This document shows positions 1 through 6,305 of a DNA stretch of 16,596 nucleotides, one piece after another. Under the pieces are notes generated by a model. It was not told where the DNA came from and ran no database searches. It worked only from the letters and a program-made list of their open reading frames with translations. The position numbers were made by a program, and so were the translations under genes. This DNA comes from Planctomycetota bacterium (GTDB lineage Bacteria > Planctomycetota > MHYJ01 > JACQXL01 > JACQZI01), in contig JACQZI010000024.1 of NCBI GenBank assembly GCA_016207825.1, positions 1 to 16,596 on the forward strand, read 5' to 3'. Each line of letters begins with the position of its first letter. The first letter of the stretch is position 1.

Positions 1-141
1 ATCACCAACGGGATTATCCAGGGATTCGTTGACCCGGCACTGGGGTTGGATTCCTTTACCACGGGTGGGCTTTCACACATGGATTACATCCTGGATGGTG
101 AGAAACGGCTCTGGCTGGATGTCCAGGTGAGCCAAGTGTAA
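1..141 (+). CDS. C-terminal fragment of an unidentified protein
   Basis: Frame 1 is open from the window edge to TAA at 139-141, giving 46 residues that end in LWLDVQVSQV. The residues are mixed polar and hydrophobic, with several Gly and Asp (GFVDPALGLDSF, GGLSHMDYILDG), and would suit a beta-rich or extracellular domain. There are too few to name a family. That this is a real gene end is supported by what follows: a small hairpin (ACACCC/GGGTGT, 141-156) directly at the stop codon and a strong intrinsic terminator at 172-208 in the right orientation. The start lies outside the window. Confidence 0.55.
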   Translation: MTNGIIQGFVDPALGLDSFTTGGLSHMDYILDGEKRLWLDVQVSQV

Positions 142-171
142 CACCCGTGAGGGTGTATGCCAAATGGAATT

Positions 172-208
172 GGGGTTGCTCGTGGGTACCCGTGGGCAAC
201 CCCTTTTT
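172..208 (+). terminator. Rho-independent terminator
   Basis: An 8-bp perfect GC-rich stem, GGGGTTGC (172-179) with GCAACCCC (196-203), is followed at once by TTTTT (204-208). The loop contains the palindrome GGGTACCC. It lies 30 bp after the stop of the partial gene, in the orientation that would end its transcript. Confidence 0.8.
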
Positions 209-215
209 ATCATGA

Positions 216-326
216 CAAGACACGGCGAGGGTTACTGTAAAAGACGAAGCTTTGAAATCAATCACCCGGATGTTCTTGAAACCGGTTATCTGGGGTGCGG
301 AAACCTTTATCAAGCAGGATAATTAA
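216..326 (+). pseudogene. Possible decayed gene end (36 codons)
   Basis: The frame between a TGA at 213-215 and TAA at 324-326 reads like a protein C-terminus: ARVTVKDEALKSITRMF then LKPVIWGAETFIKQDN. The only internal ATG (270) leaves 18 residues, there is no ribosome binding site, and a terminator lies just upstream. The pattern of a charged helix followed by LKPVIW recalls the C-terminal tail of CFI-box proteins, but this is a weak resemblance seen by eye. It may be a remnant or chance. Confidence 0.2.
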
Positions 327-360
327 ATTATTAGCTAAAGGGTTTCGATTATTCTATCGC

Positions 361-383
361 CCCTTCCCGCAAAGCGGGATGGG
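361..383. other. Hairpin between converging transcripts
   Basis: A 10-bp stem with one mismatch, CCCTTCCCGC (361-370) and GCGGGATGGG (374-383), closes an AAA loop. It lies just past the stop of the minus-strand radical SAM gene. Neither side has a run of T, so it would be at best a weak terminator; it may instead stabilise the 3' end of that mRNA. Confidence 0.4.
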
Positions 384-393
384 ACGCCCATAT

Positions 394-1269
394 CTATAAT
401 TCTTGCAGGGGCGGGCGGAATGAGTTCTCGTCCATCTTCAACCCCTCGTCAATCCGCTTCAACATACTTTGTTTGTCACGGGGTAGCTGGCCTGAGATAT
501 TCAGGAAGTTCGAAATATGGTCGCTCAATAACAGGCTGTCAATCTCAAGATTTTCAATGAGCAGTTTGACTTCCCTTAACGCCTCGTGGGGGGAGAGCAG
601 TTTAAACTTGCCCGTTTGATAATCTTTATACAAGGGTGCTATCGGCACAGGGACCCAGGTTCGCAACCTGATAAAATCCGGATTAACGGCATTCAATACC
701 TTTGCCGTATCAATGGCGTGCTCCTTGGTCAGTTCCTTTCCGCCAATTCCGACCAGAACATACTCGCTCAATTCAATCCCGGCTTCCTTAACCCTTTTCC
801 CGGTTTCTATCATGGTCTTCGCATCCGCGCCTTTTTGGATGCGCTTCAATACCTCATCATTCCCACTTTCCAGCCCTTTGTGCAATCTCGTCAAACCGGC
901 TTTATGCAGCCGTTTCAGGTCTTCCAGAATCTTAAACTTTAGAATCTTACCTGAGGCATAAAGGGTTATTCGTTTCAATTTAGGGAACGTTTTATAGGAG
1001 AATTTGAATATTTCTTCCAGCTCATCCGTTTTCATTATGATGGTGTTGCCGTCCGGCAAGAACATCGAATGGACCGCCTCTGTGCCGTATAGTTCTCGCG
1101 CGCTTGTGATATCCTCTTTAATATCCTTAACAGAGCGGATGGAAAACTTTACGCCCTTATACATCCCGCAGAAGGTGCATTTATTGTGCGGGCAGCCGAG
1201 CGTCGCCTGGATGAGGAGGCTATCCGCCTCCGATGGGGGACGGTAAACCGGTTCTACATATTTTATCAT
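394..1269 (-). CDS. Radical SAM family protein
   Basis: This 291-residue protein has a radical SAM core and little else. The cluster motif is GCPHNKCTFCGMY, so the [4Fe-4S] cysteines are C26, C31 and C34, spaced CX4CX2C instead of the usual CX3CX2C. A later HKGLESGNDEVLKRI segment matches the GxESG region that contacts SAM, and YVLVGIGG is a typical beta-strand/glycine turn of the barrel. There is no B12-binding, TRAM or SPASM domain. It resembles small COG1032-type proteins whose substrate is unknown, so no reaction is assigned. The gene is single and runs away from recR. Its ATG at 1267-1269 lies about 42 nt after the predicted transcription start; no clear Shine-Dalgarno site is visible. 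Confidence 0.85.
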   Translation of the reverse strand: MIKYVEPVYRPPSEADSLLIQATLGCPHNKCTFCGMYKGVKFSIRSVKDIKEDITSARELYGTEAVHSMFLPDGNTIIMKTDELEEIFKFSYKTFPKLKRITLYASGKILKFKILEDLKRLHKAGLTRLHKGLESGNDEVLKRIQKGADAKTMIETGKRVKEAGIELSEYVLVGIGGKELTKEHAIDTAKVLNAVNPDFIRLRTWVPVPIAPLYKDYQTGKFKLLSPHEALREVKLLIENLEIDSLLLSDHISNFLNISGQLPRDKQSMLKRIDEGLKMDENSFRPPLQEL

Positions 1270-1317
1270 AACAAGAACTTTACGAATGCATTATATAATC
1301 AAAGTTTCTTTTCATAG

Positions 1318-1346
1318 ATATTAGCAAAATGGCTCCGACCTGTCAA
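1318..1346 (-). promoter_or_regulatory. Promoter of the radical SAM gene
   Basis: Read on the minus strand: TTGACA (1346-1341), 17 bp, then TAATAT (1323-1318). This is a near-perfect housekeeping-sigma promoter, with a predicted start near 1311 and a leader of about 42 nt. Confidence 0.75.
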
Positions 1347-1423
1347 TAATCCATGCATCCGTCCGGCTCATTAATCATGGAAAAAGACACGCAAAGAAAA
1401 ATCATGCTGATTAATAGTTATCG

Positions 1424-1452
1424 TTGACAATTTTAAAGATATAAGGTAAAAT
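1424..1452 (+). promoter_or_regulatory. Promoter of recR-rpoN
   Basis: TTGACA (1424-1429), 17 bp, TAAAAT (1447-1452). The -10 box ends 8 nt before the recR ATG, so the expected start point (about 1459) is within 2 nt of the start codon and leaves no room for a ribosome binding site. Confidence 0.8.
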
Positions 1453-1460
1453 AGTAATTT

Positions 1461-2075
1461 ATGAAACCTCCGAACATTTTGAGCGATCTGATAGAACATC
1501 TCGGAAAACTCCCCGGATTAGGGGAAAAATCCGCGGAGCGAATTGCTTTTTACCTTTTAAAGGCCCCGAAGGAACTAACCCAGTCTTTATGCAGCTCCAT
1601 CGCCGGGATTAAGGGAATAAAATACTGCCCGAAATGTTTTAATTTCGCGGCAGATAACGGCTCATGCTCTATTTGCGATAATCTTTACAGGGATAAATCC
1701 GTAATATGCGTGGTAGAAGAAATAAGCGACCTCTGGGTCTTGGAACAGACCGGCGCCTATAAAGGCCTTTATCATGTTCTGGGGGGAAGGATAGCACCGC
1801 TGGAAAACACCGGTCCGGACAACCTTACCATCAGGCAGCTCTTGGATAAAATAAGGAACGGAAACGGCATACGCGAGGTTATCCTGGCGACCAATCATAC
1901 TTTTGAAGGAGACGCCACGGCTGCATATATCCAGGACAAATTGGGCGGGGGAAAAGTCAAAATCTCAAGGCTTGCCCGCGGAATCCCCTCCGGCAACAAA
2001 CTGGAAACCGTAAGCCGGCTGATATTAACCGATGCTTTACGTGACCGTAAAACATTTAATTCAAGAAACAGCTAA
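1461..2075 (+). CDS. recR: Recombination mediator RecR
   Basis: RecR acts with RecO (and RecF) to load RecA on SSB-coated single-stranded DNA during gap and break repair. The 204 residues equal the usual family length. In order: a helix-hairpin-helix (LPGLGEKSAERIAFYLL, about 16-32); a four-cysteine zinc finger starting at C56 (CPKC, then CSIC); and a Toprim domain (VICVVEEISDLWVLE, then GRIAPLENTGPDNL, then EVILATNHTFEGDATA). The short tail ends in RDRKTFNSRNS. ATG 1461 is the natural start, directly below a consensus promoter. The stop codon is 1 nt before the chosen rpoN start, so the two are probably co-transcribed and coupled. Confidence 0.95.
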   Translation: MKPPNILSDLIEHLGKLPGLGEKSAERIAFYLLKAPKELTQSLCSSIAGIKGIKYCPKCFNFAADNGSCSICDNLYRDKSVICVVEEISDLWVLEQTGAYKGLYHVLGGRIAPLENTGPDNLTIRQLLDKIRNGNGIREVILATNHTFEGDATAAYIQDKLGGGKVKISRLARGIPSGNKLETVSRLILTDALRDRKTFNSRNS

Positions 2076-2076
2076 A

Positions 2077-3600
2077 ATGGAAAACAGTAAAATGCCGTCG
2101 ACTAAAAGTGGAGGCTTCAACCTAAACCCCGAACTAACACACCGGCTTGAACAAAGACTCAGCCCGCAAATGCTTCAATCCATGGAAATACTGCAATTAC
2201 AGTCTTTAGACCTGCAGCTCATGCTCAAGCAGGAAATGGAAATGAACCCGACTTTAGAGCTGGCCGAAGAACAAGAACTTATCCAGGATAAAACGGATGA
2301 TGGGACCAAGGACGAAAATACTGATGATGAAAAACCGGCTCCGGAATCAGACCCTGTTGAAATACTGGATAAAGAAAGGGAGACCCTTTCTTCCCAACAC
2401 TCTCTAAAACAACAACCAACCATAGACCGGAAATGGGAAGCCATGCAAAATGTCTCCGACAAGCCCTTATCGCTACAGGATTATATCCATCAGCAATTTA
2501 AATTCATGGAAACCGACGAAAAAACGGAACAAATCGCCAAATACATCATTTTTAATATAGATAATAACGGATTTATCAAACTGTCTGACGAGGAAATCGC
2601 GCAGGCAATGCAATCGACTTCGGATGACGTTAAAAAAGTGCTCGGCATCATACAACAATTTGACCCGCCCGGCGTTGGCGCACGCACCCTTCAGGAATGC
2701 CTTATGTTACAACTACCTGAACATGATTCAAACCTGGAAATCAAAAGACAGATTATCGCAAACCACCTGGAAGATATTCAAATGAACCGCATCCCGTTGG
2801 TGGCAGATATTTTGGGAAAACCGCTTGATGAAATACAAACCGTGGTCAAGGAAATCCTGCAATTAAACCCTTACCCGGGTAAAAATTTCGCAAGGGAATC
2901 GACATATCATATCGTACCGGATATATTCATAACCGCAGTTGACGACAAAGGCGATTACGAAATACGCTTAAACAACGACTATGTTCCCCCTCTCAGGATA
3001 AACCAATATTACCAGAAAATGCTGGCTGACCCGGAAACCCCGCAAGAAACCAAGGATTATATAAAAAAGAAAATAGAATCGGCCAATGCCATTATCCTTG
3101 CGATTCGCCAGAGACAAAACACTCTGTTGCGTATTACCAGGGAAATCGTTAATGCACAAAAAGAATTCTTTGATAAAGGCATGTCTTACCTGAAACCGTT
3201 AAAAATGCAGGACATTGCCGAGAGGCTAAAAATCCATACCACAACCGTTTCACGGGCAATAAGTTCGAAGCAATACAAACCGGCAGGCGAACCGAAAGAT
3301 GAAGCCGCTGCCAAACCGGCAAAAACGTCCAAATATATACAAACCCCTCGCGGGATTTTCAGCATGAAATTCTTTTTTTCACGTTCAACCGACAGCTCAA
3401 TAAATGAATGGCAGTCCGTAAAATCTGTCCTGTCCATGCTTCAGGAGCTCATTAACCAGGAAAACAAGGAAAGCCCTCTTTCTGACGCTGAAATAATAGA
3501 AAAACTGGGCGAAAAAGGCGTTAAAATAGCCCGCAGAACCATTAACAAATACCGCCAGATGCTGAATATCCCGTCATCCCAGGCAAGAAAAAAATATTAG
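2077..3600 (+). CDS. rpoN: RNA polymerase sigma-54 factor
   Basis: Sigma-54 directs RNA polymerase to -24/-12 promoters and needs an AAA+ activator. Region I is seen as RLSPQMLQSMEILQLQSLDL with EMNPTLELAEEQE. The acidic region II follows (DDGTKDENTDDEKPAPESD). The core-binding domain includes FDPPGVGARTLQECLMLQL and LNPYPGKNF. The DNA-binding domain has a helix-turn-helix (MQDIAERLKIHTTTVSRAI) and ends with the RpoN box ARRTINKYRQMLNIP. The start at 2077 (MENSKM, 507 residues) is preferred over an in-frame ATG at 2032, because 2032 would overlap recR by 44 nt and add residues not needed by the fold. Oddity: about 20 extra residues (3271-3330, rich in Lys, Ala, Pro, Glu) separate the recognition helix from the conserved SKYIQTPRGIF. 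No sigma-54 activator or clear -24/-12 site was seen in the window. Confidence 0.95.
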   Translation: MENSKMPSTKSGGFNLNPELTHRLEQRLSPQMLQSMEILQLQSLDLQLMLKQEMEMNPTLELAEEQELIQDKTDDGTKDENTDDEKPAPESDPVEILDKERETLSSQHSLKQQPTIDRKWEAMQNVSDKPLSLQDYIHQQFKFMETDEKTEQIAKYIIFNIDNNGFIKLSDEEIAQAMQSTSDDVKKVLGIIQQFDPPGVGARTLQECLMLQLPEHDSNLEIKRQIIANHLEDIQMNRIPLVADILGKPLDEIQTVVKEILQLNPYPGKNFARESTYHIVPDIFITAVDDKGDYEIRLNNDYVPPLRINQYYQKMLADPETPQETKDYIKKKIESANAIILAIRQRQNTLLRITREIVNAQKEFFDKGMSYLKPLKMQDIAERLKIHTTTVSRAISSKQYKPAGEPKDEAAAKPAKTSKYIQTPRGIFSMKFFFSRSTDSSINEWQSVKSVLSMLQELINQENKESPLSDAEIIEKLGEKGVKIARRTINKYRQMLNIPSSQARKKY

Positions 3601-3617
3601 GAATATCACTAAAAATA

Positions 3618-3646
3618 TTGACGCGAAAAGGCTAAAAGGTTATTAT
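3618..3646 (+). promoter_or_regulatory. Promoter of the coiled-coil zinc-finger gene
   Basis: TTGACG (3618-3623), 17 bp, TATTAT (3641-3646), with a predicted start near 3653. The leader of about 34 nt holds a good ribosome binding site, AGGGAGG (3672-3678), 8 nt before ATG 3687. The gene is therefore probably transcribed separately from rpoN. Confidence 0.65.
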
Positions 3647-3686
3647 TTGATGCATACGCAAATAGTTTAATAGGGAGGGTGTAATA

Positions 3687-5153
3687 ATGGATGAAGAAAA
3701 CAAGCCCGACGAAATAGATTCCGAAAATCAGTTCGACCCACAAAATCCAGAAACAAATGCTCCGGAAGAGCCGGCGCCGGTATCGACGGAGGCAACAATG
3801 CTTAACCGCCCCCAAACGGAAAGCGATGAAGCACCGCAGGCCAACGCACAAGAATCACCGGAAACCCCGCCCGAAGCGGCTGAAGCCACGCCACCGGAAC
3901 CAATTAAGGTGAAACCACGCTACAAACCGGTTTCCCAATCCCGCGCGGAAGCCGGCTCTAAAAAGATGGCTTTCATCATCATGTTTGAAACCCTGTTCGT
4001 CGTAATTTTAATAGGGTTAAGCGGGTTCCTGCTTTATAAAATAAGCGAACTGAAAAAGAATGGCGGCGGCACGAATGGCGTAAAATCACAGGAAGACACC
4101 CAGCGGATAGAAGAATTACAAAAAGATTTGGACAAACTTAAGTCTGACAAAGAAAGCATCGAAAAAAAGCTGGAAGGCAAAGGAAACGAACTAAATACAA
4201 AACTGACCGAATTCGAAAACCTTAAGATAGAAAAAACATCGCTGGAAGGGAAAATATCTTTGATCGACACCAAATTAAAATCACTCGAAAGCACTAAAGA
4301 CGGCCTGGAAAAGGAACGGAATGATTTAATCGAACAGCTTAACCCGTTGCAGAATGAAAACAAACTGATAAAAGACCAGCTTAACCAAAACGAAACAGAG
4401 AAAAACGATTTGACGGAAACTATTAAAAAGCTTACGAATGATATCGATAAGTTAAAACTGGAAAAAGAAGCCCTCGAAGAAGTCAGGAAAAACAAGCAAA
4501 GGGACTTTGAAAGGCTCTATGAGGAATACGCGCCTAATGCAATAAGAGTCATTGAAGAATTGCGAAAGTTTCATGGATACCTGGAAAAAGGGATGGAAAT
4601 AAGGGAATTCGTCAGGCAACTTGATAATATCAGGATTTTAGTGGACGAATTCCGCACTGCGGCGTCGAATAATTCCAAGCTTCTTTCTTACCAGCTAATC
4701 GTTAAAGCTTATAACGCATACCAGGATAGCGAAGACAACTGGAAAAAACTCACCGAATCAAACCTGCCTAAAGAACTGGCCGGATTCCGCGAACGGGTCA
4801 TAAAATATGAAATCCCAATCAGGGAGTATCGCCCCTGGATTGATGTTATTCAGGTAAATTGGAATCTGGCAAAGTGGTCTGTTGATGCAGCCGAAGCAAC
4901 GGTTTATGCAAAGGAAGATTTCAAAATAAACCAGTGCCCGGTATGCCAGGGAAAGCATTTCACCACATGCCCCAAATGCAACGGTTCAGGCGAATGTTTC
5001 ACCTGCCTGGGCAAAGGTAATGATGAAACCCGAGGTGGAACCACCTGTGTAGTTTGCGAAGGTTCCGGAAAATGCCCGCTGTGCGAGGGAAAAAAAGAAA
5101 TTACTTGCCCAATCTGTATTATGGCGGCTAATAAATGGGCGACGGAAGAATAA
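3687..5153 (+). CDS. Membrane-anchored coiled-coil protein with CxxC zinc fingers
   Basis: No family name is assigned to this 488-residue protein, but its architecture is clear. Residues 1-93 are disordered and rich in Pro, Glu and Ala. One membrane helix follows at about 95-117 (FIIMFETLFVVILIGLSGFL), then a Gly/Asn linker. A long heptad-like coiled coil of Lys/Glu/Leu spans about 130-275, and a mixed helical region runs to about 410. The C-terminus (417 onward) has six CxxC pairs (CPVC, CPKC, CFTC, CVVC, CPLC, CPIC) with GSGEC and GSGKC turns, like the CxxCxGxG zinc domain of DnaJ but without a J domain. With no cleavable signal the topology is uncertain; the helix could place the coiled coil and zinc domain on the far side of the membrane. 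It has its own promoter and ribosome site. A role in protein folding or as a scaffold is only a guess. Confidence 0.85.
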   Translation: MDEENKPDEIDSENQFDPQNPETNAPEEPAPVSTEATMLNRPQTESDEAPQANAQESPETPPEAAEATPPEPIKVKPRYKPVSQSRAEAGSKKMAFIIMFETLFVVILIGLSGFLLYKISELKKNGGGTNGVKSQEDTQRIEELQKDLDKLKSDKESIEKKLEGKGNELNTKLTEFENLKIEKTSLEGKISLIDTKLKSLESTKDGLEKERNDLIEQLNPLQNENKLIKDQLNQNETEKNDLTETIKKLTNDIDKLKLEKEALEEVRKNKQRDFERLYEEYAPNAIRVIEELRKFHGYLEKGMEIREFVRQLDNIRILVDEFRTAASNNSKLLSYQLIVKAYNAYQDSEDNWKKLTESNLPKELAGFRERVIKYEIPIREYRPWIDVIQVNWNLAKWSVDAAEATVYAKEDFKINQCPVCQGKHFTTCPKCNGSGECFTCLGKGNDETRGGTTCVVCEGSGKCPLCEGKKEITCPICIMAANKWATEE

Positions 5154-5167
5154 CGGCTGGTTTGAAA

Positions 5168-5251
5168 TGCGGAAGGGGGGACTTGAACCCCCAAGCCCGT
5201 AAGGGCATTAGGTCCTGAACCTAACGCGTCTGCCAATTCCGCCACTTCCGC
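5168..5251 (-). tRNA. tRNA-Leu (anticodon CAG)
   Basis: Read on the minus strand from 5251: acceptor GCGGAAG pairs with CTTCCGC. The D arm GCGGAATTGGCAGACGC carries the GG pair. The anticodon stem TTAGG/CCTAA encloses TTCAGGA with anticodon CAG, reading CUG codons. The long variable arm (GCCC/GGGC hairpin) is typical of class II Leu tRNA, and the T arm is GGGGG-TTCAAGT-CCCCC. The discriminator base is A, as expected for leucine. CCA is not encoded. The gene faces the preceding coding sequence, only 14 bp from its stop codon, so the two transcripts converge. Confidence 0.97.
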
Positions 5252-5269
5252 TGCTTGAATTGAATCAGT

Positions 5270-5298
5270 GGTTTATCATTTCTAGAAGCTCCAGTCAA
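5270..5298 (-). promoter_or_regulatory. Probable tRNA-Leu promoter
   Basis: On the minus strand TTGACT (5298-5293) is followed after 17 bp by TAAACC (5275-5270). The -35 is good and the -10 is weak; a start near 5263 would give a 12-nt leader before the tRNA. It lies back to back with the smpB promoter in a 92-bp gap. Confidence 0.4.
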
Positions 5299-5309
5299 GC
5301 ATTTTCTAC

Positions 5310-5338
5310 TTGCCAATTTGGTTTCAATATGCTATAAT
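5310..5338 (+). promoter_or_regulatory. Promoter of smpB (leaderless type)
   Basis: TTGCCA (5310-5315), 17 bp, TATAAT (5333-5338). The consensus -10 ends 5 nt before the smpB ATG at 5344, so transcription should begin at or inside the start codon. Confidence 0.8.
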
Positions 5339-5343
5339 TTGGC

Positions 5344-5799
5344 ATGAAAACTGAGAGCGGAAAAATTATCCAGAAAAACAAGAAGGCTTATTTCGACTAC
5401 GAAATATTGGATAAAATCGAAGCCGGGCTTGTCCTTAAGGGCACAGAGGTTAAATCTATTCGTGACGGAAACGTAAGCATCAGTGAAGGCTACGGCCGCA
5501 TCGATAAAGGGGAGGCTTTCATTTATAATATGGAAATAAGCCCTTACCGGGCGGGCAATATTTATAACCATGAGCCTAAGCGACCGCGTAAATTGCTCAT
5601 GAAAAAGACGGAAATCAGAAGGCTCGTCGGTAATACCACCCAGAAAGGACTAACCCTGATACCGCTGGCGCTTTATTTCCGGAACGGTTTTGCCAAAATA
5701 GAAATAGGCCTGGCCCGGGGTAAAAAACTTTACGACAAACGGGAAAGCATTAAAAATAAAATGGCCCAGCGTGAAATTAACAAAATAAGGAGGAAATAA
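5344..5799 (+). CDS. smpB: SsrA-binding protein SmpB
   Basis: SmpB binds the tRNA-like part of tmRNA and carries it to stalled ribosomes for trans-translation. The 151-residue length is normal. Typical blocks are present: KAYFDYEILDKIEAGLVLKG, GTEVKSIRDGNVSI (OB-fold core), NMEISPYRAGNIYNHEPKRPRKLL, and the basic tail GLARGKKLYDKRESIK, which enters the mRNA channel. The start at 5344 is the only ATG before the conserved core; it has no leader or ribosome site, consistent with a leaderless mRNA. The tmRNA gene itself begins 33 bp after its stop, so both partners probably share a transcript or at least a locus. Confidence 0.97.
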   Translation: MKTESGKIIQKNKKAYFDYEILDKIEAGLVLKGTEVKSIRDGNVSISEGYGRIDKGEAFIYNMEISPYRAGNIYNHEPKRPRKLLMKKTEIRRLVGNTTQKGLTLIPLALYFRNGFAKIEIGLARGKKLYDKRESIKNKMAQREINKIRRK

Positions 5800-5832
5800 A
5801 TTCTAATCTTCATCCCGGAATTAATTGGTTTC

Positions 5833-6180
5833 GGGGGCGAAATGGTTTCGACCGGATAAATGAAGGATAGGGGAGCATGTCGAGGTTGCCAGGCGGCCTC
5901 GTAAAAAACCTGGCGACAATTTAAATGCTAACGAATATGCATTCGCTGCTTAATTAGCAGACGCGCTGGTGTGCTTCTCGCCTGCGGAGACACACCGGCG
6001 TAACAGCAGCAGGCTACTTTTCCGCCATGCCGGCCGGGCGGAGAGGGAAACTAAACGGCTGGATGGCTTGGATTGAGTCTTTCTGCCGACGCTTTCCCGG
6101 CGACAACAAAAGACAGAATAAACATGTAGCGCCTTTATCTCGAACTGTCCGGGACGGGGGTTCGATTCCCCCCGCCTCCA
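5833..6180 (+). ncRNA. ssrA: Transfer-messenger RNA (tmRNA)
   Basis: This is a one-piece tmRNA of about 348 nt. The 5' end GGGGGCG (5833-5839) pairs with CGCCTCC (6173-6179), with A6180 as discriminator; CCA is not encoded. The D-arm remnant AAATGGTTTCGACC and the T arm GGGGG-TTCGATT-CCCCC are standard. The tag frame reads GCT AAC GAA TAT GCA TTC GCT GCT TAA (5927-5953), i.e. ANEYAFAA after the Ala brought by tmRNA; the resume codon is taken as GCT 5927, though AAT at 5924 is possible. The Ala-Ala end is the usual signal for ClpXP/ClpAP. Pseudoknot-like helices follow (for example GGTGTGC and ACACACC around 5969-5996). No separate promoter is obvious in the 33 bp after smpB. A small hairpin GGCGA/TCGCC plus TTT (6198-6213) could help end the transcript. 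Confidence 0.97.
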
Positions 6181-6202
6181 ATAATTAGTAGCTGCCCGGC
6201 GA

Positions 6203-6229
6203 GGTTCGCCTTTCCGCGACCCGCCTCCA
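6203..6229 (+). repeat. Imperfect copy of the tmRNA 3' end
   Basis: The last 10 nt of ssrA, CCCGCCTCCA (6171-6180), recur exactly at 6220-6229. GGTTCG from the T arm (6159-6164) also recurs at 6203-6208, in the same order. The second copy thus looks like a degenerate T-arm/acceptor end. Such duplications mark integrase attachment sites in tmRNA genes, but here only 49 bp separate the copies and no integrase is present, so at most it is a scar. Confidence 0.4.
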
Positions 6230-6247
6230 GATTTTACCCTAAACCTT

Positions 6248-6275
6248 TTGCTCGGAATATCCGAAAAGTTAATAT
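6248..6275 (+). promoter_or_regulatory. Possible promoter of the amidase operon
   Basis: TTGCTC (6248-6253), 16 bp, TAATAT (6270-6275) would start RNA near 6282. A second -10-like TAAAAT lies at 6283-6288 without a good -35. Either would serve the run of four genes from 6306 to 9852. Confidence 0.4.
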
Positions 6276-6305
6276 GTATCTGTAAAATAGAGCAAAGGGT
6301 TTAAT

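Noticed and set aside
56-313. An 85-codon open frame on the minus strand.
   Set aside because: It covers the plus-strand gene end and crosses the strong terminator; its composition is not protein-like and no ribosome site is present.
2032-2076. An upstream start of rpoN giving 15 more residues.
   Set aside because: It would overlap recR by 44 nt and adds nothing matching RpoN region I; ATG 2077, just after the recR stop, is the likelier start.
4034-4495. A 153-codon minus-strand frame rich in Ser and Phe.
   Set aside because: It is the mirror of the Lys/Glu-rich coiled coil on the plus strand, a common artefact.
4904-5245. A minus-strand frame through the tRNA (MAELADALGSGPNALTGLG...).
   Set aside because: This peptide is the well-known false translation of a tRNA-Leu gene.
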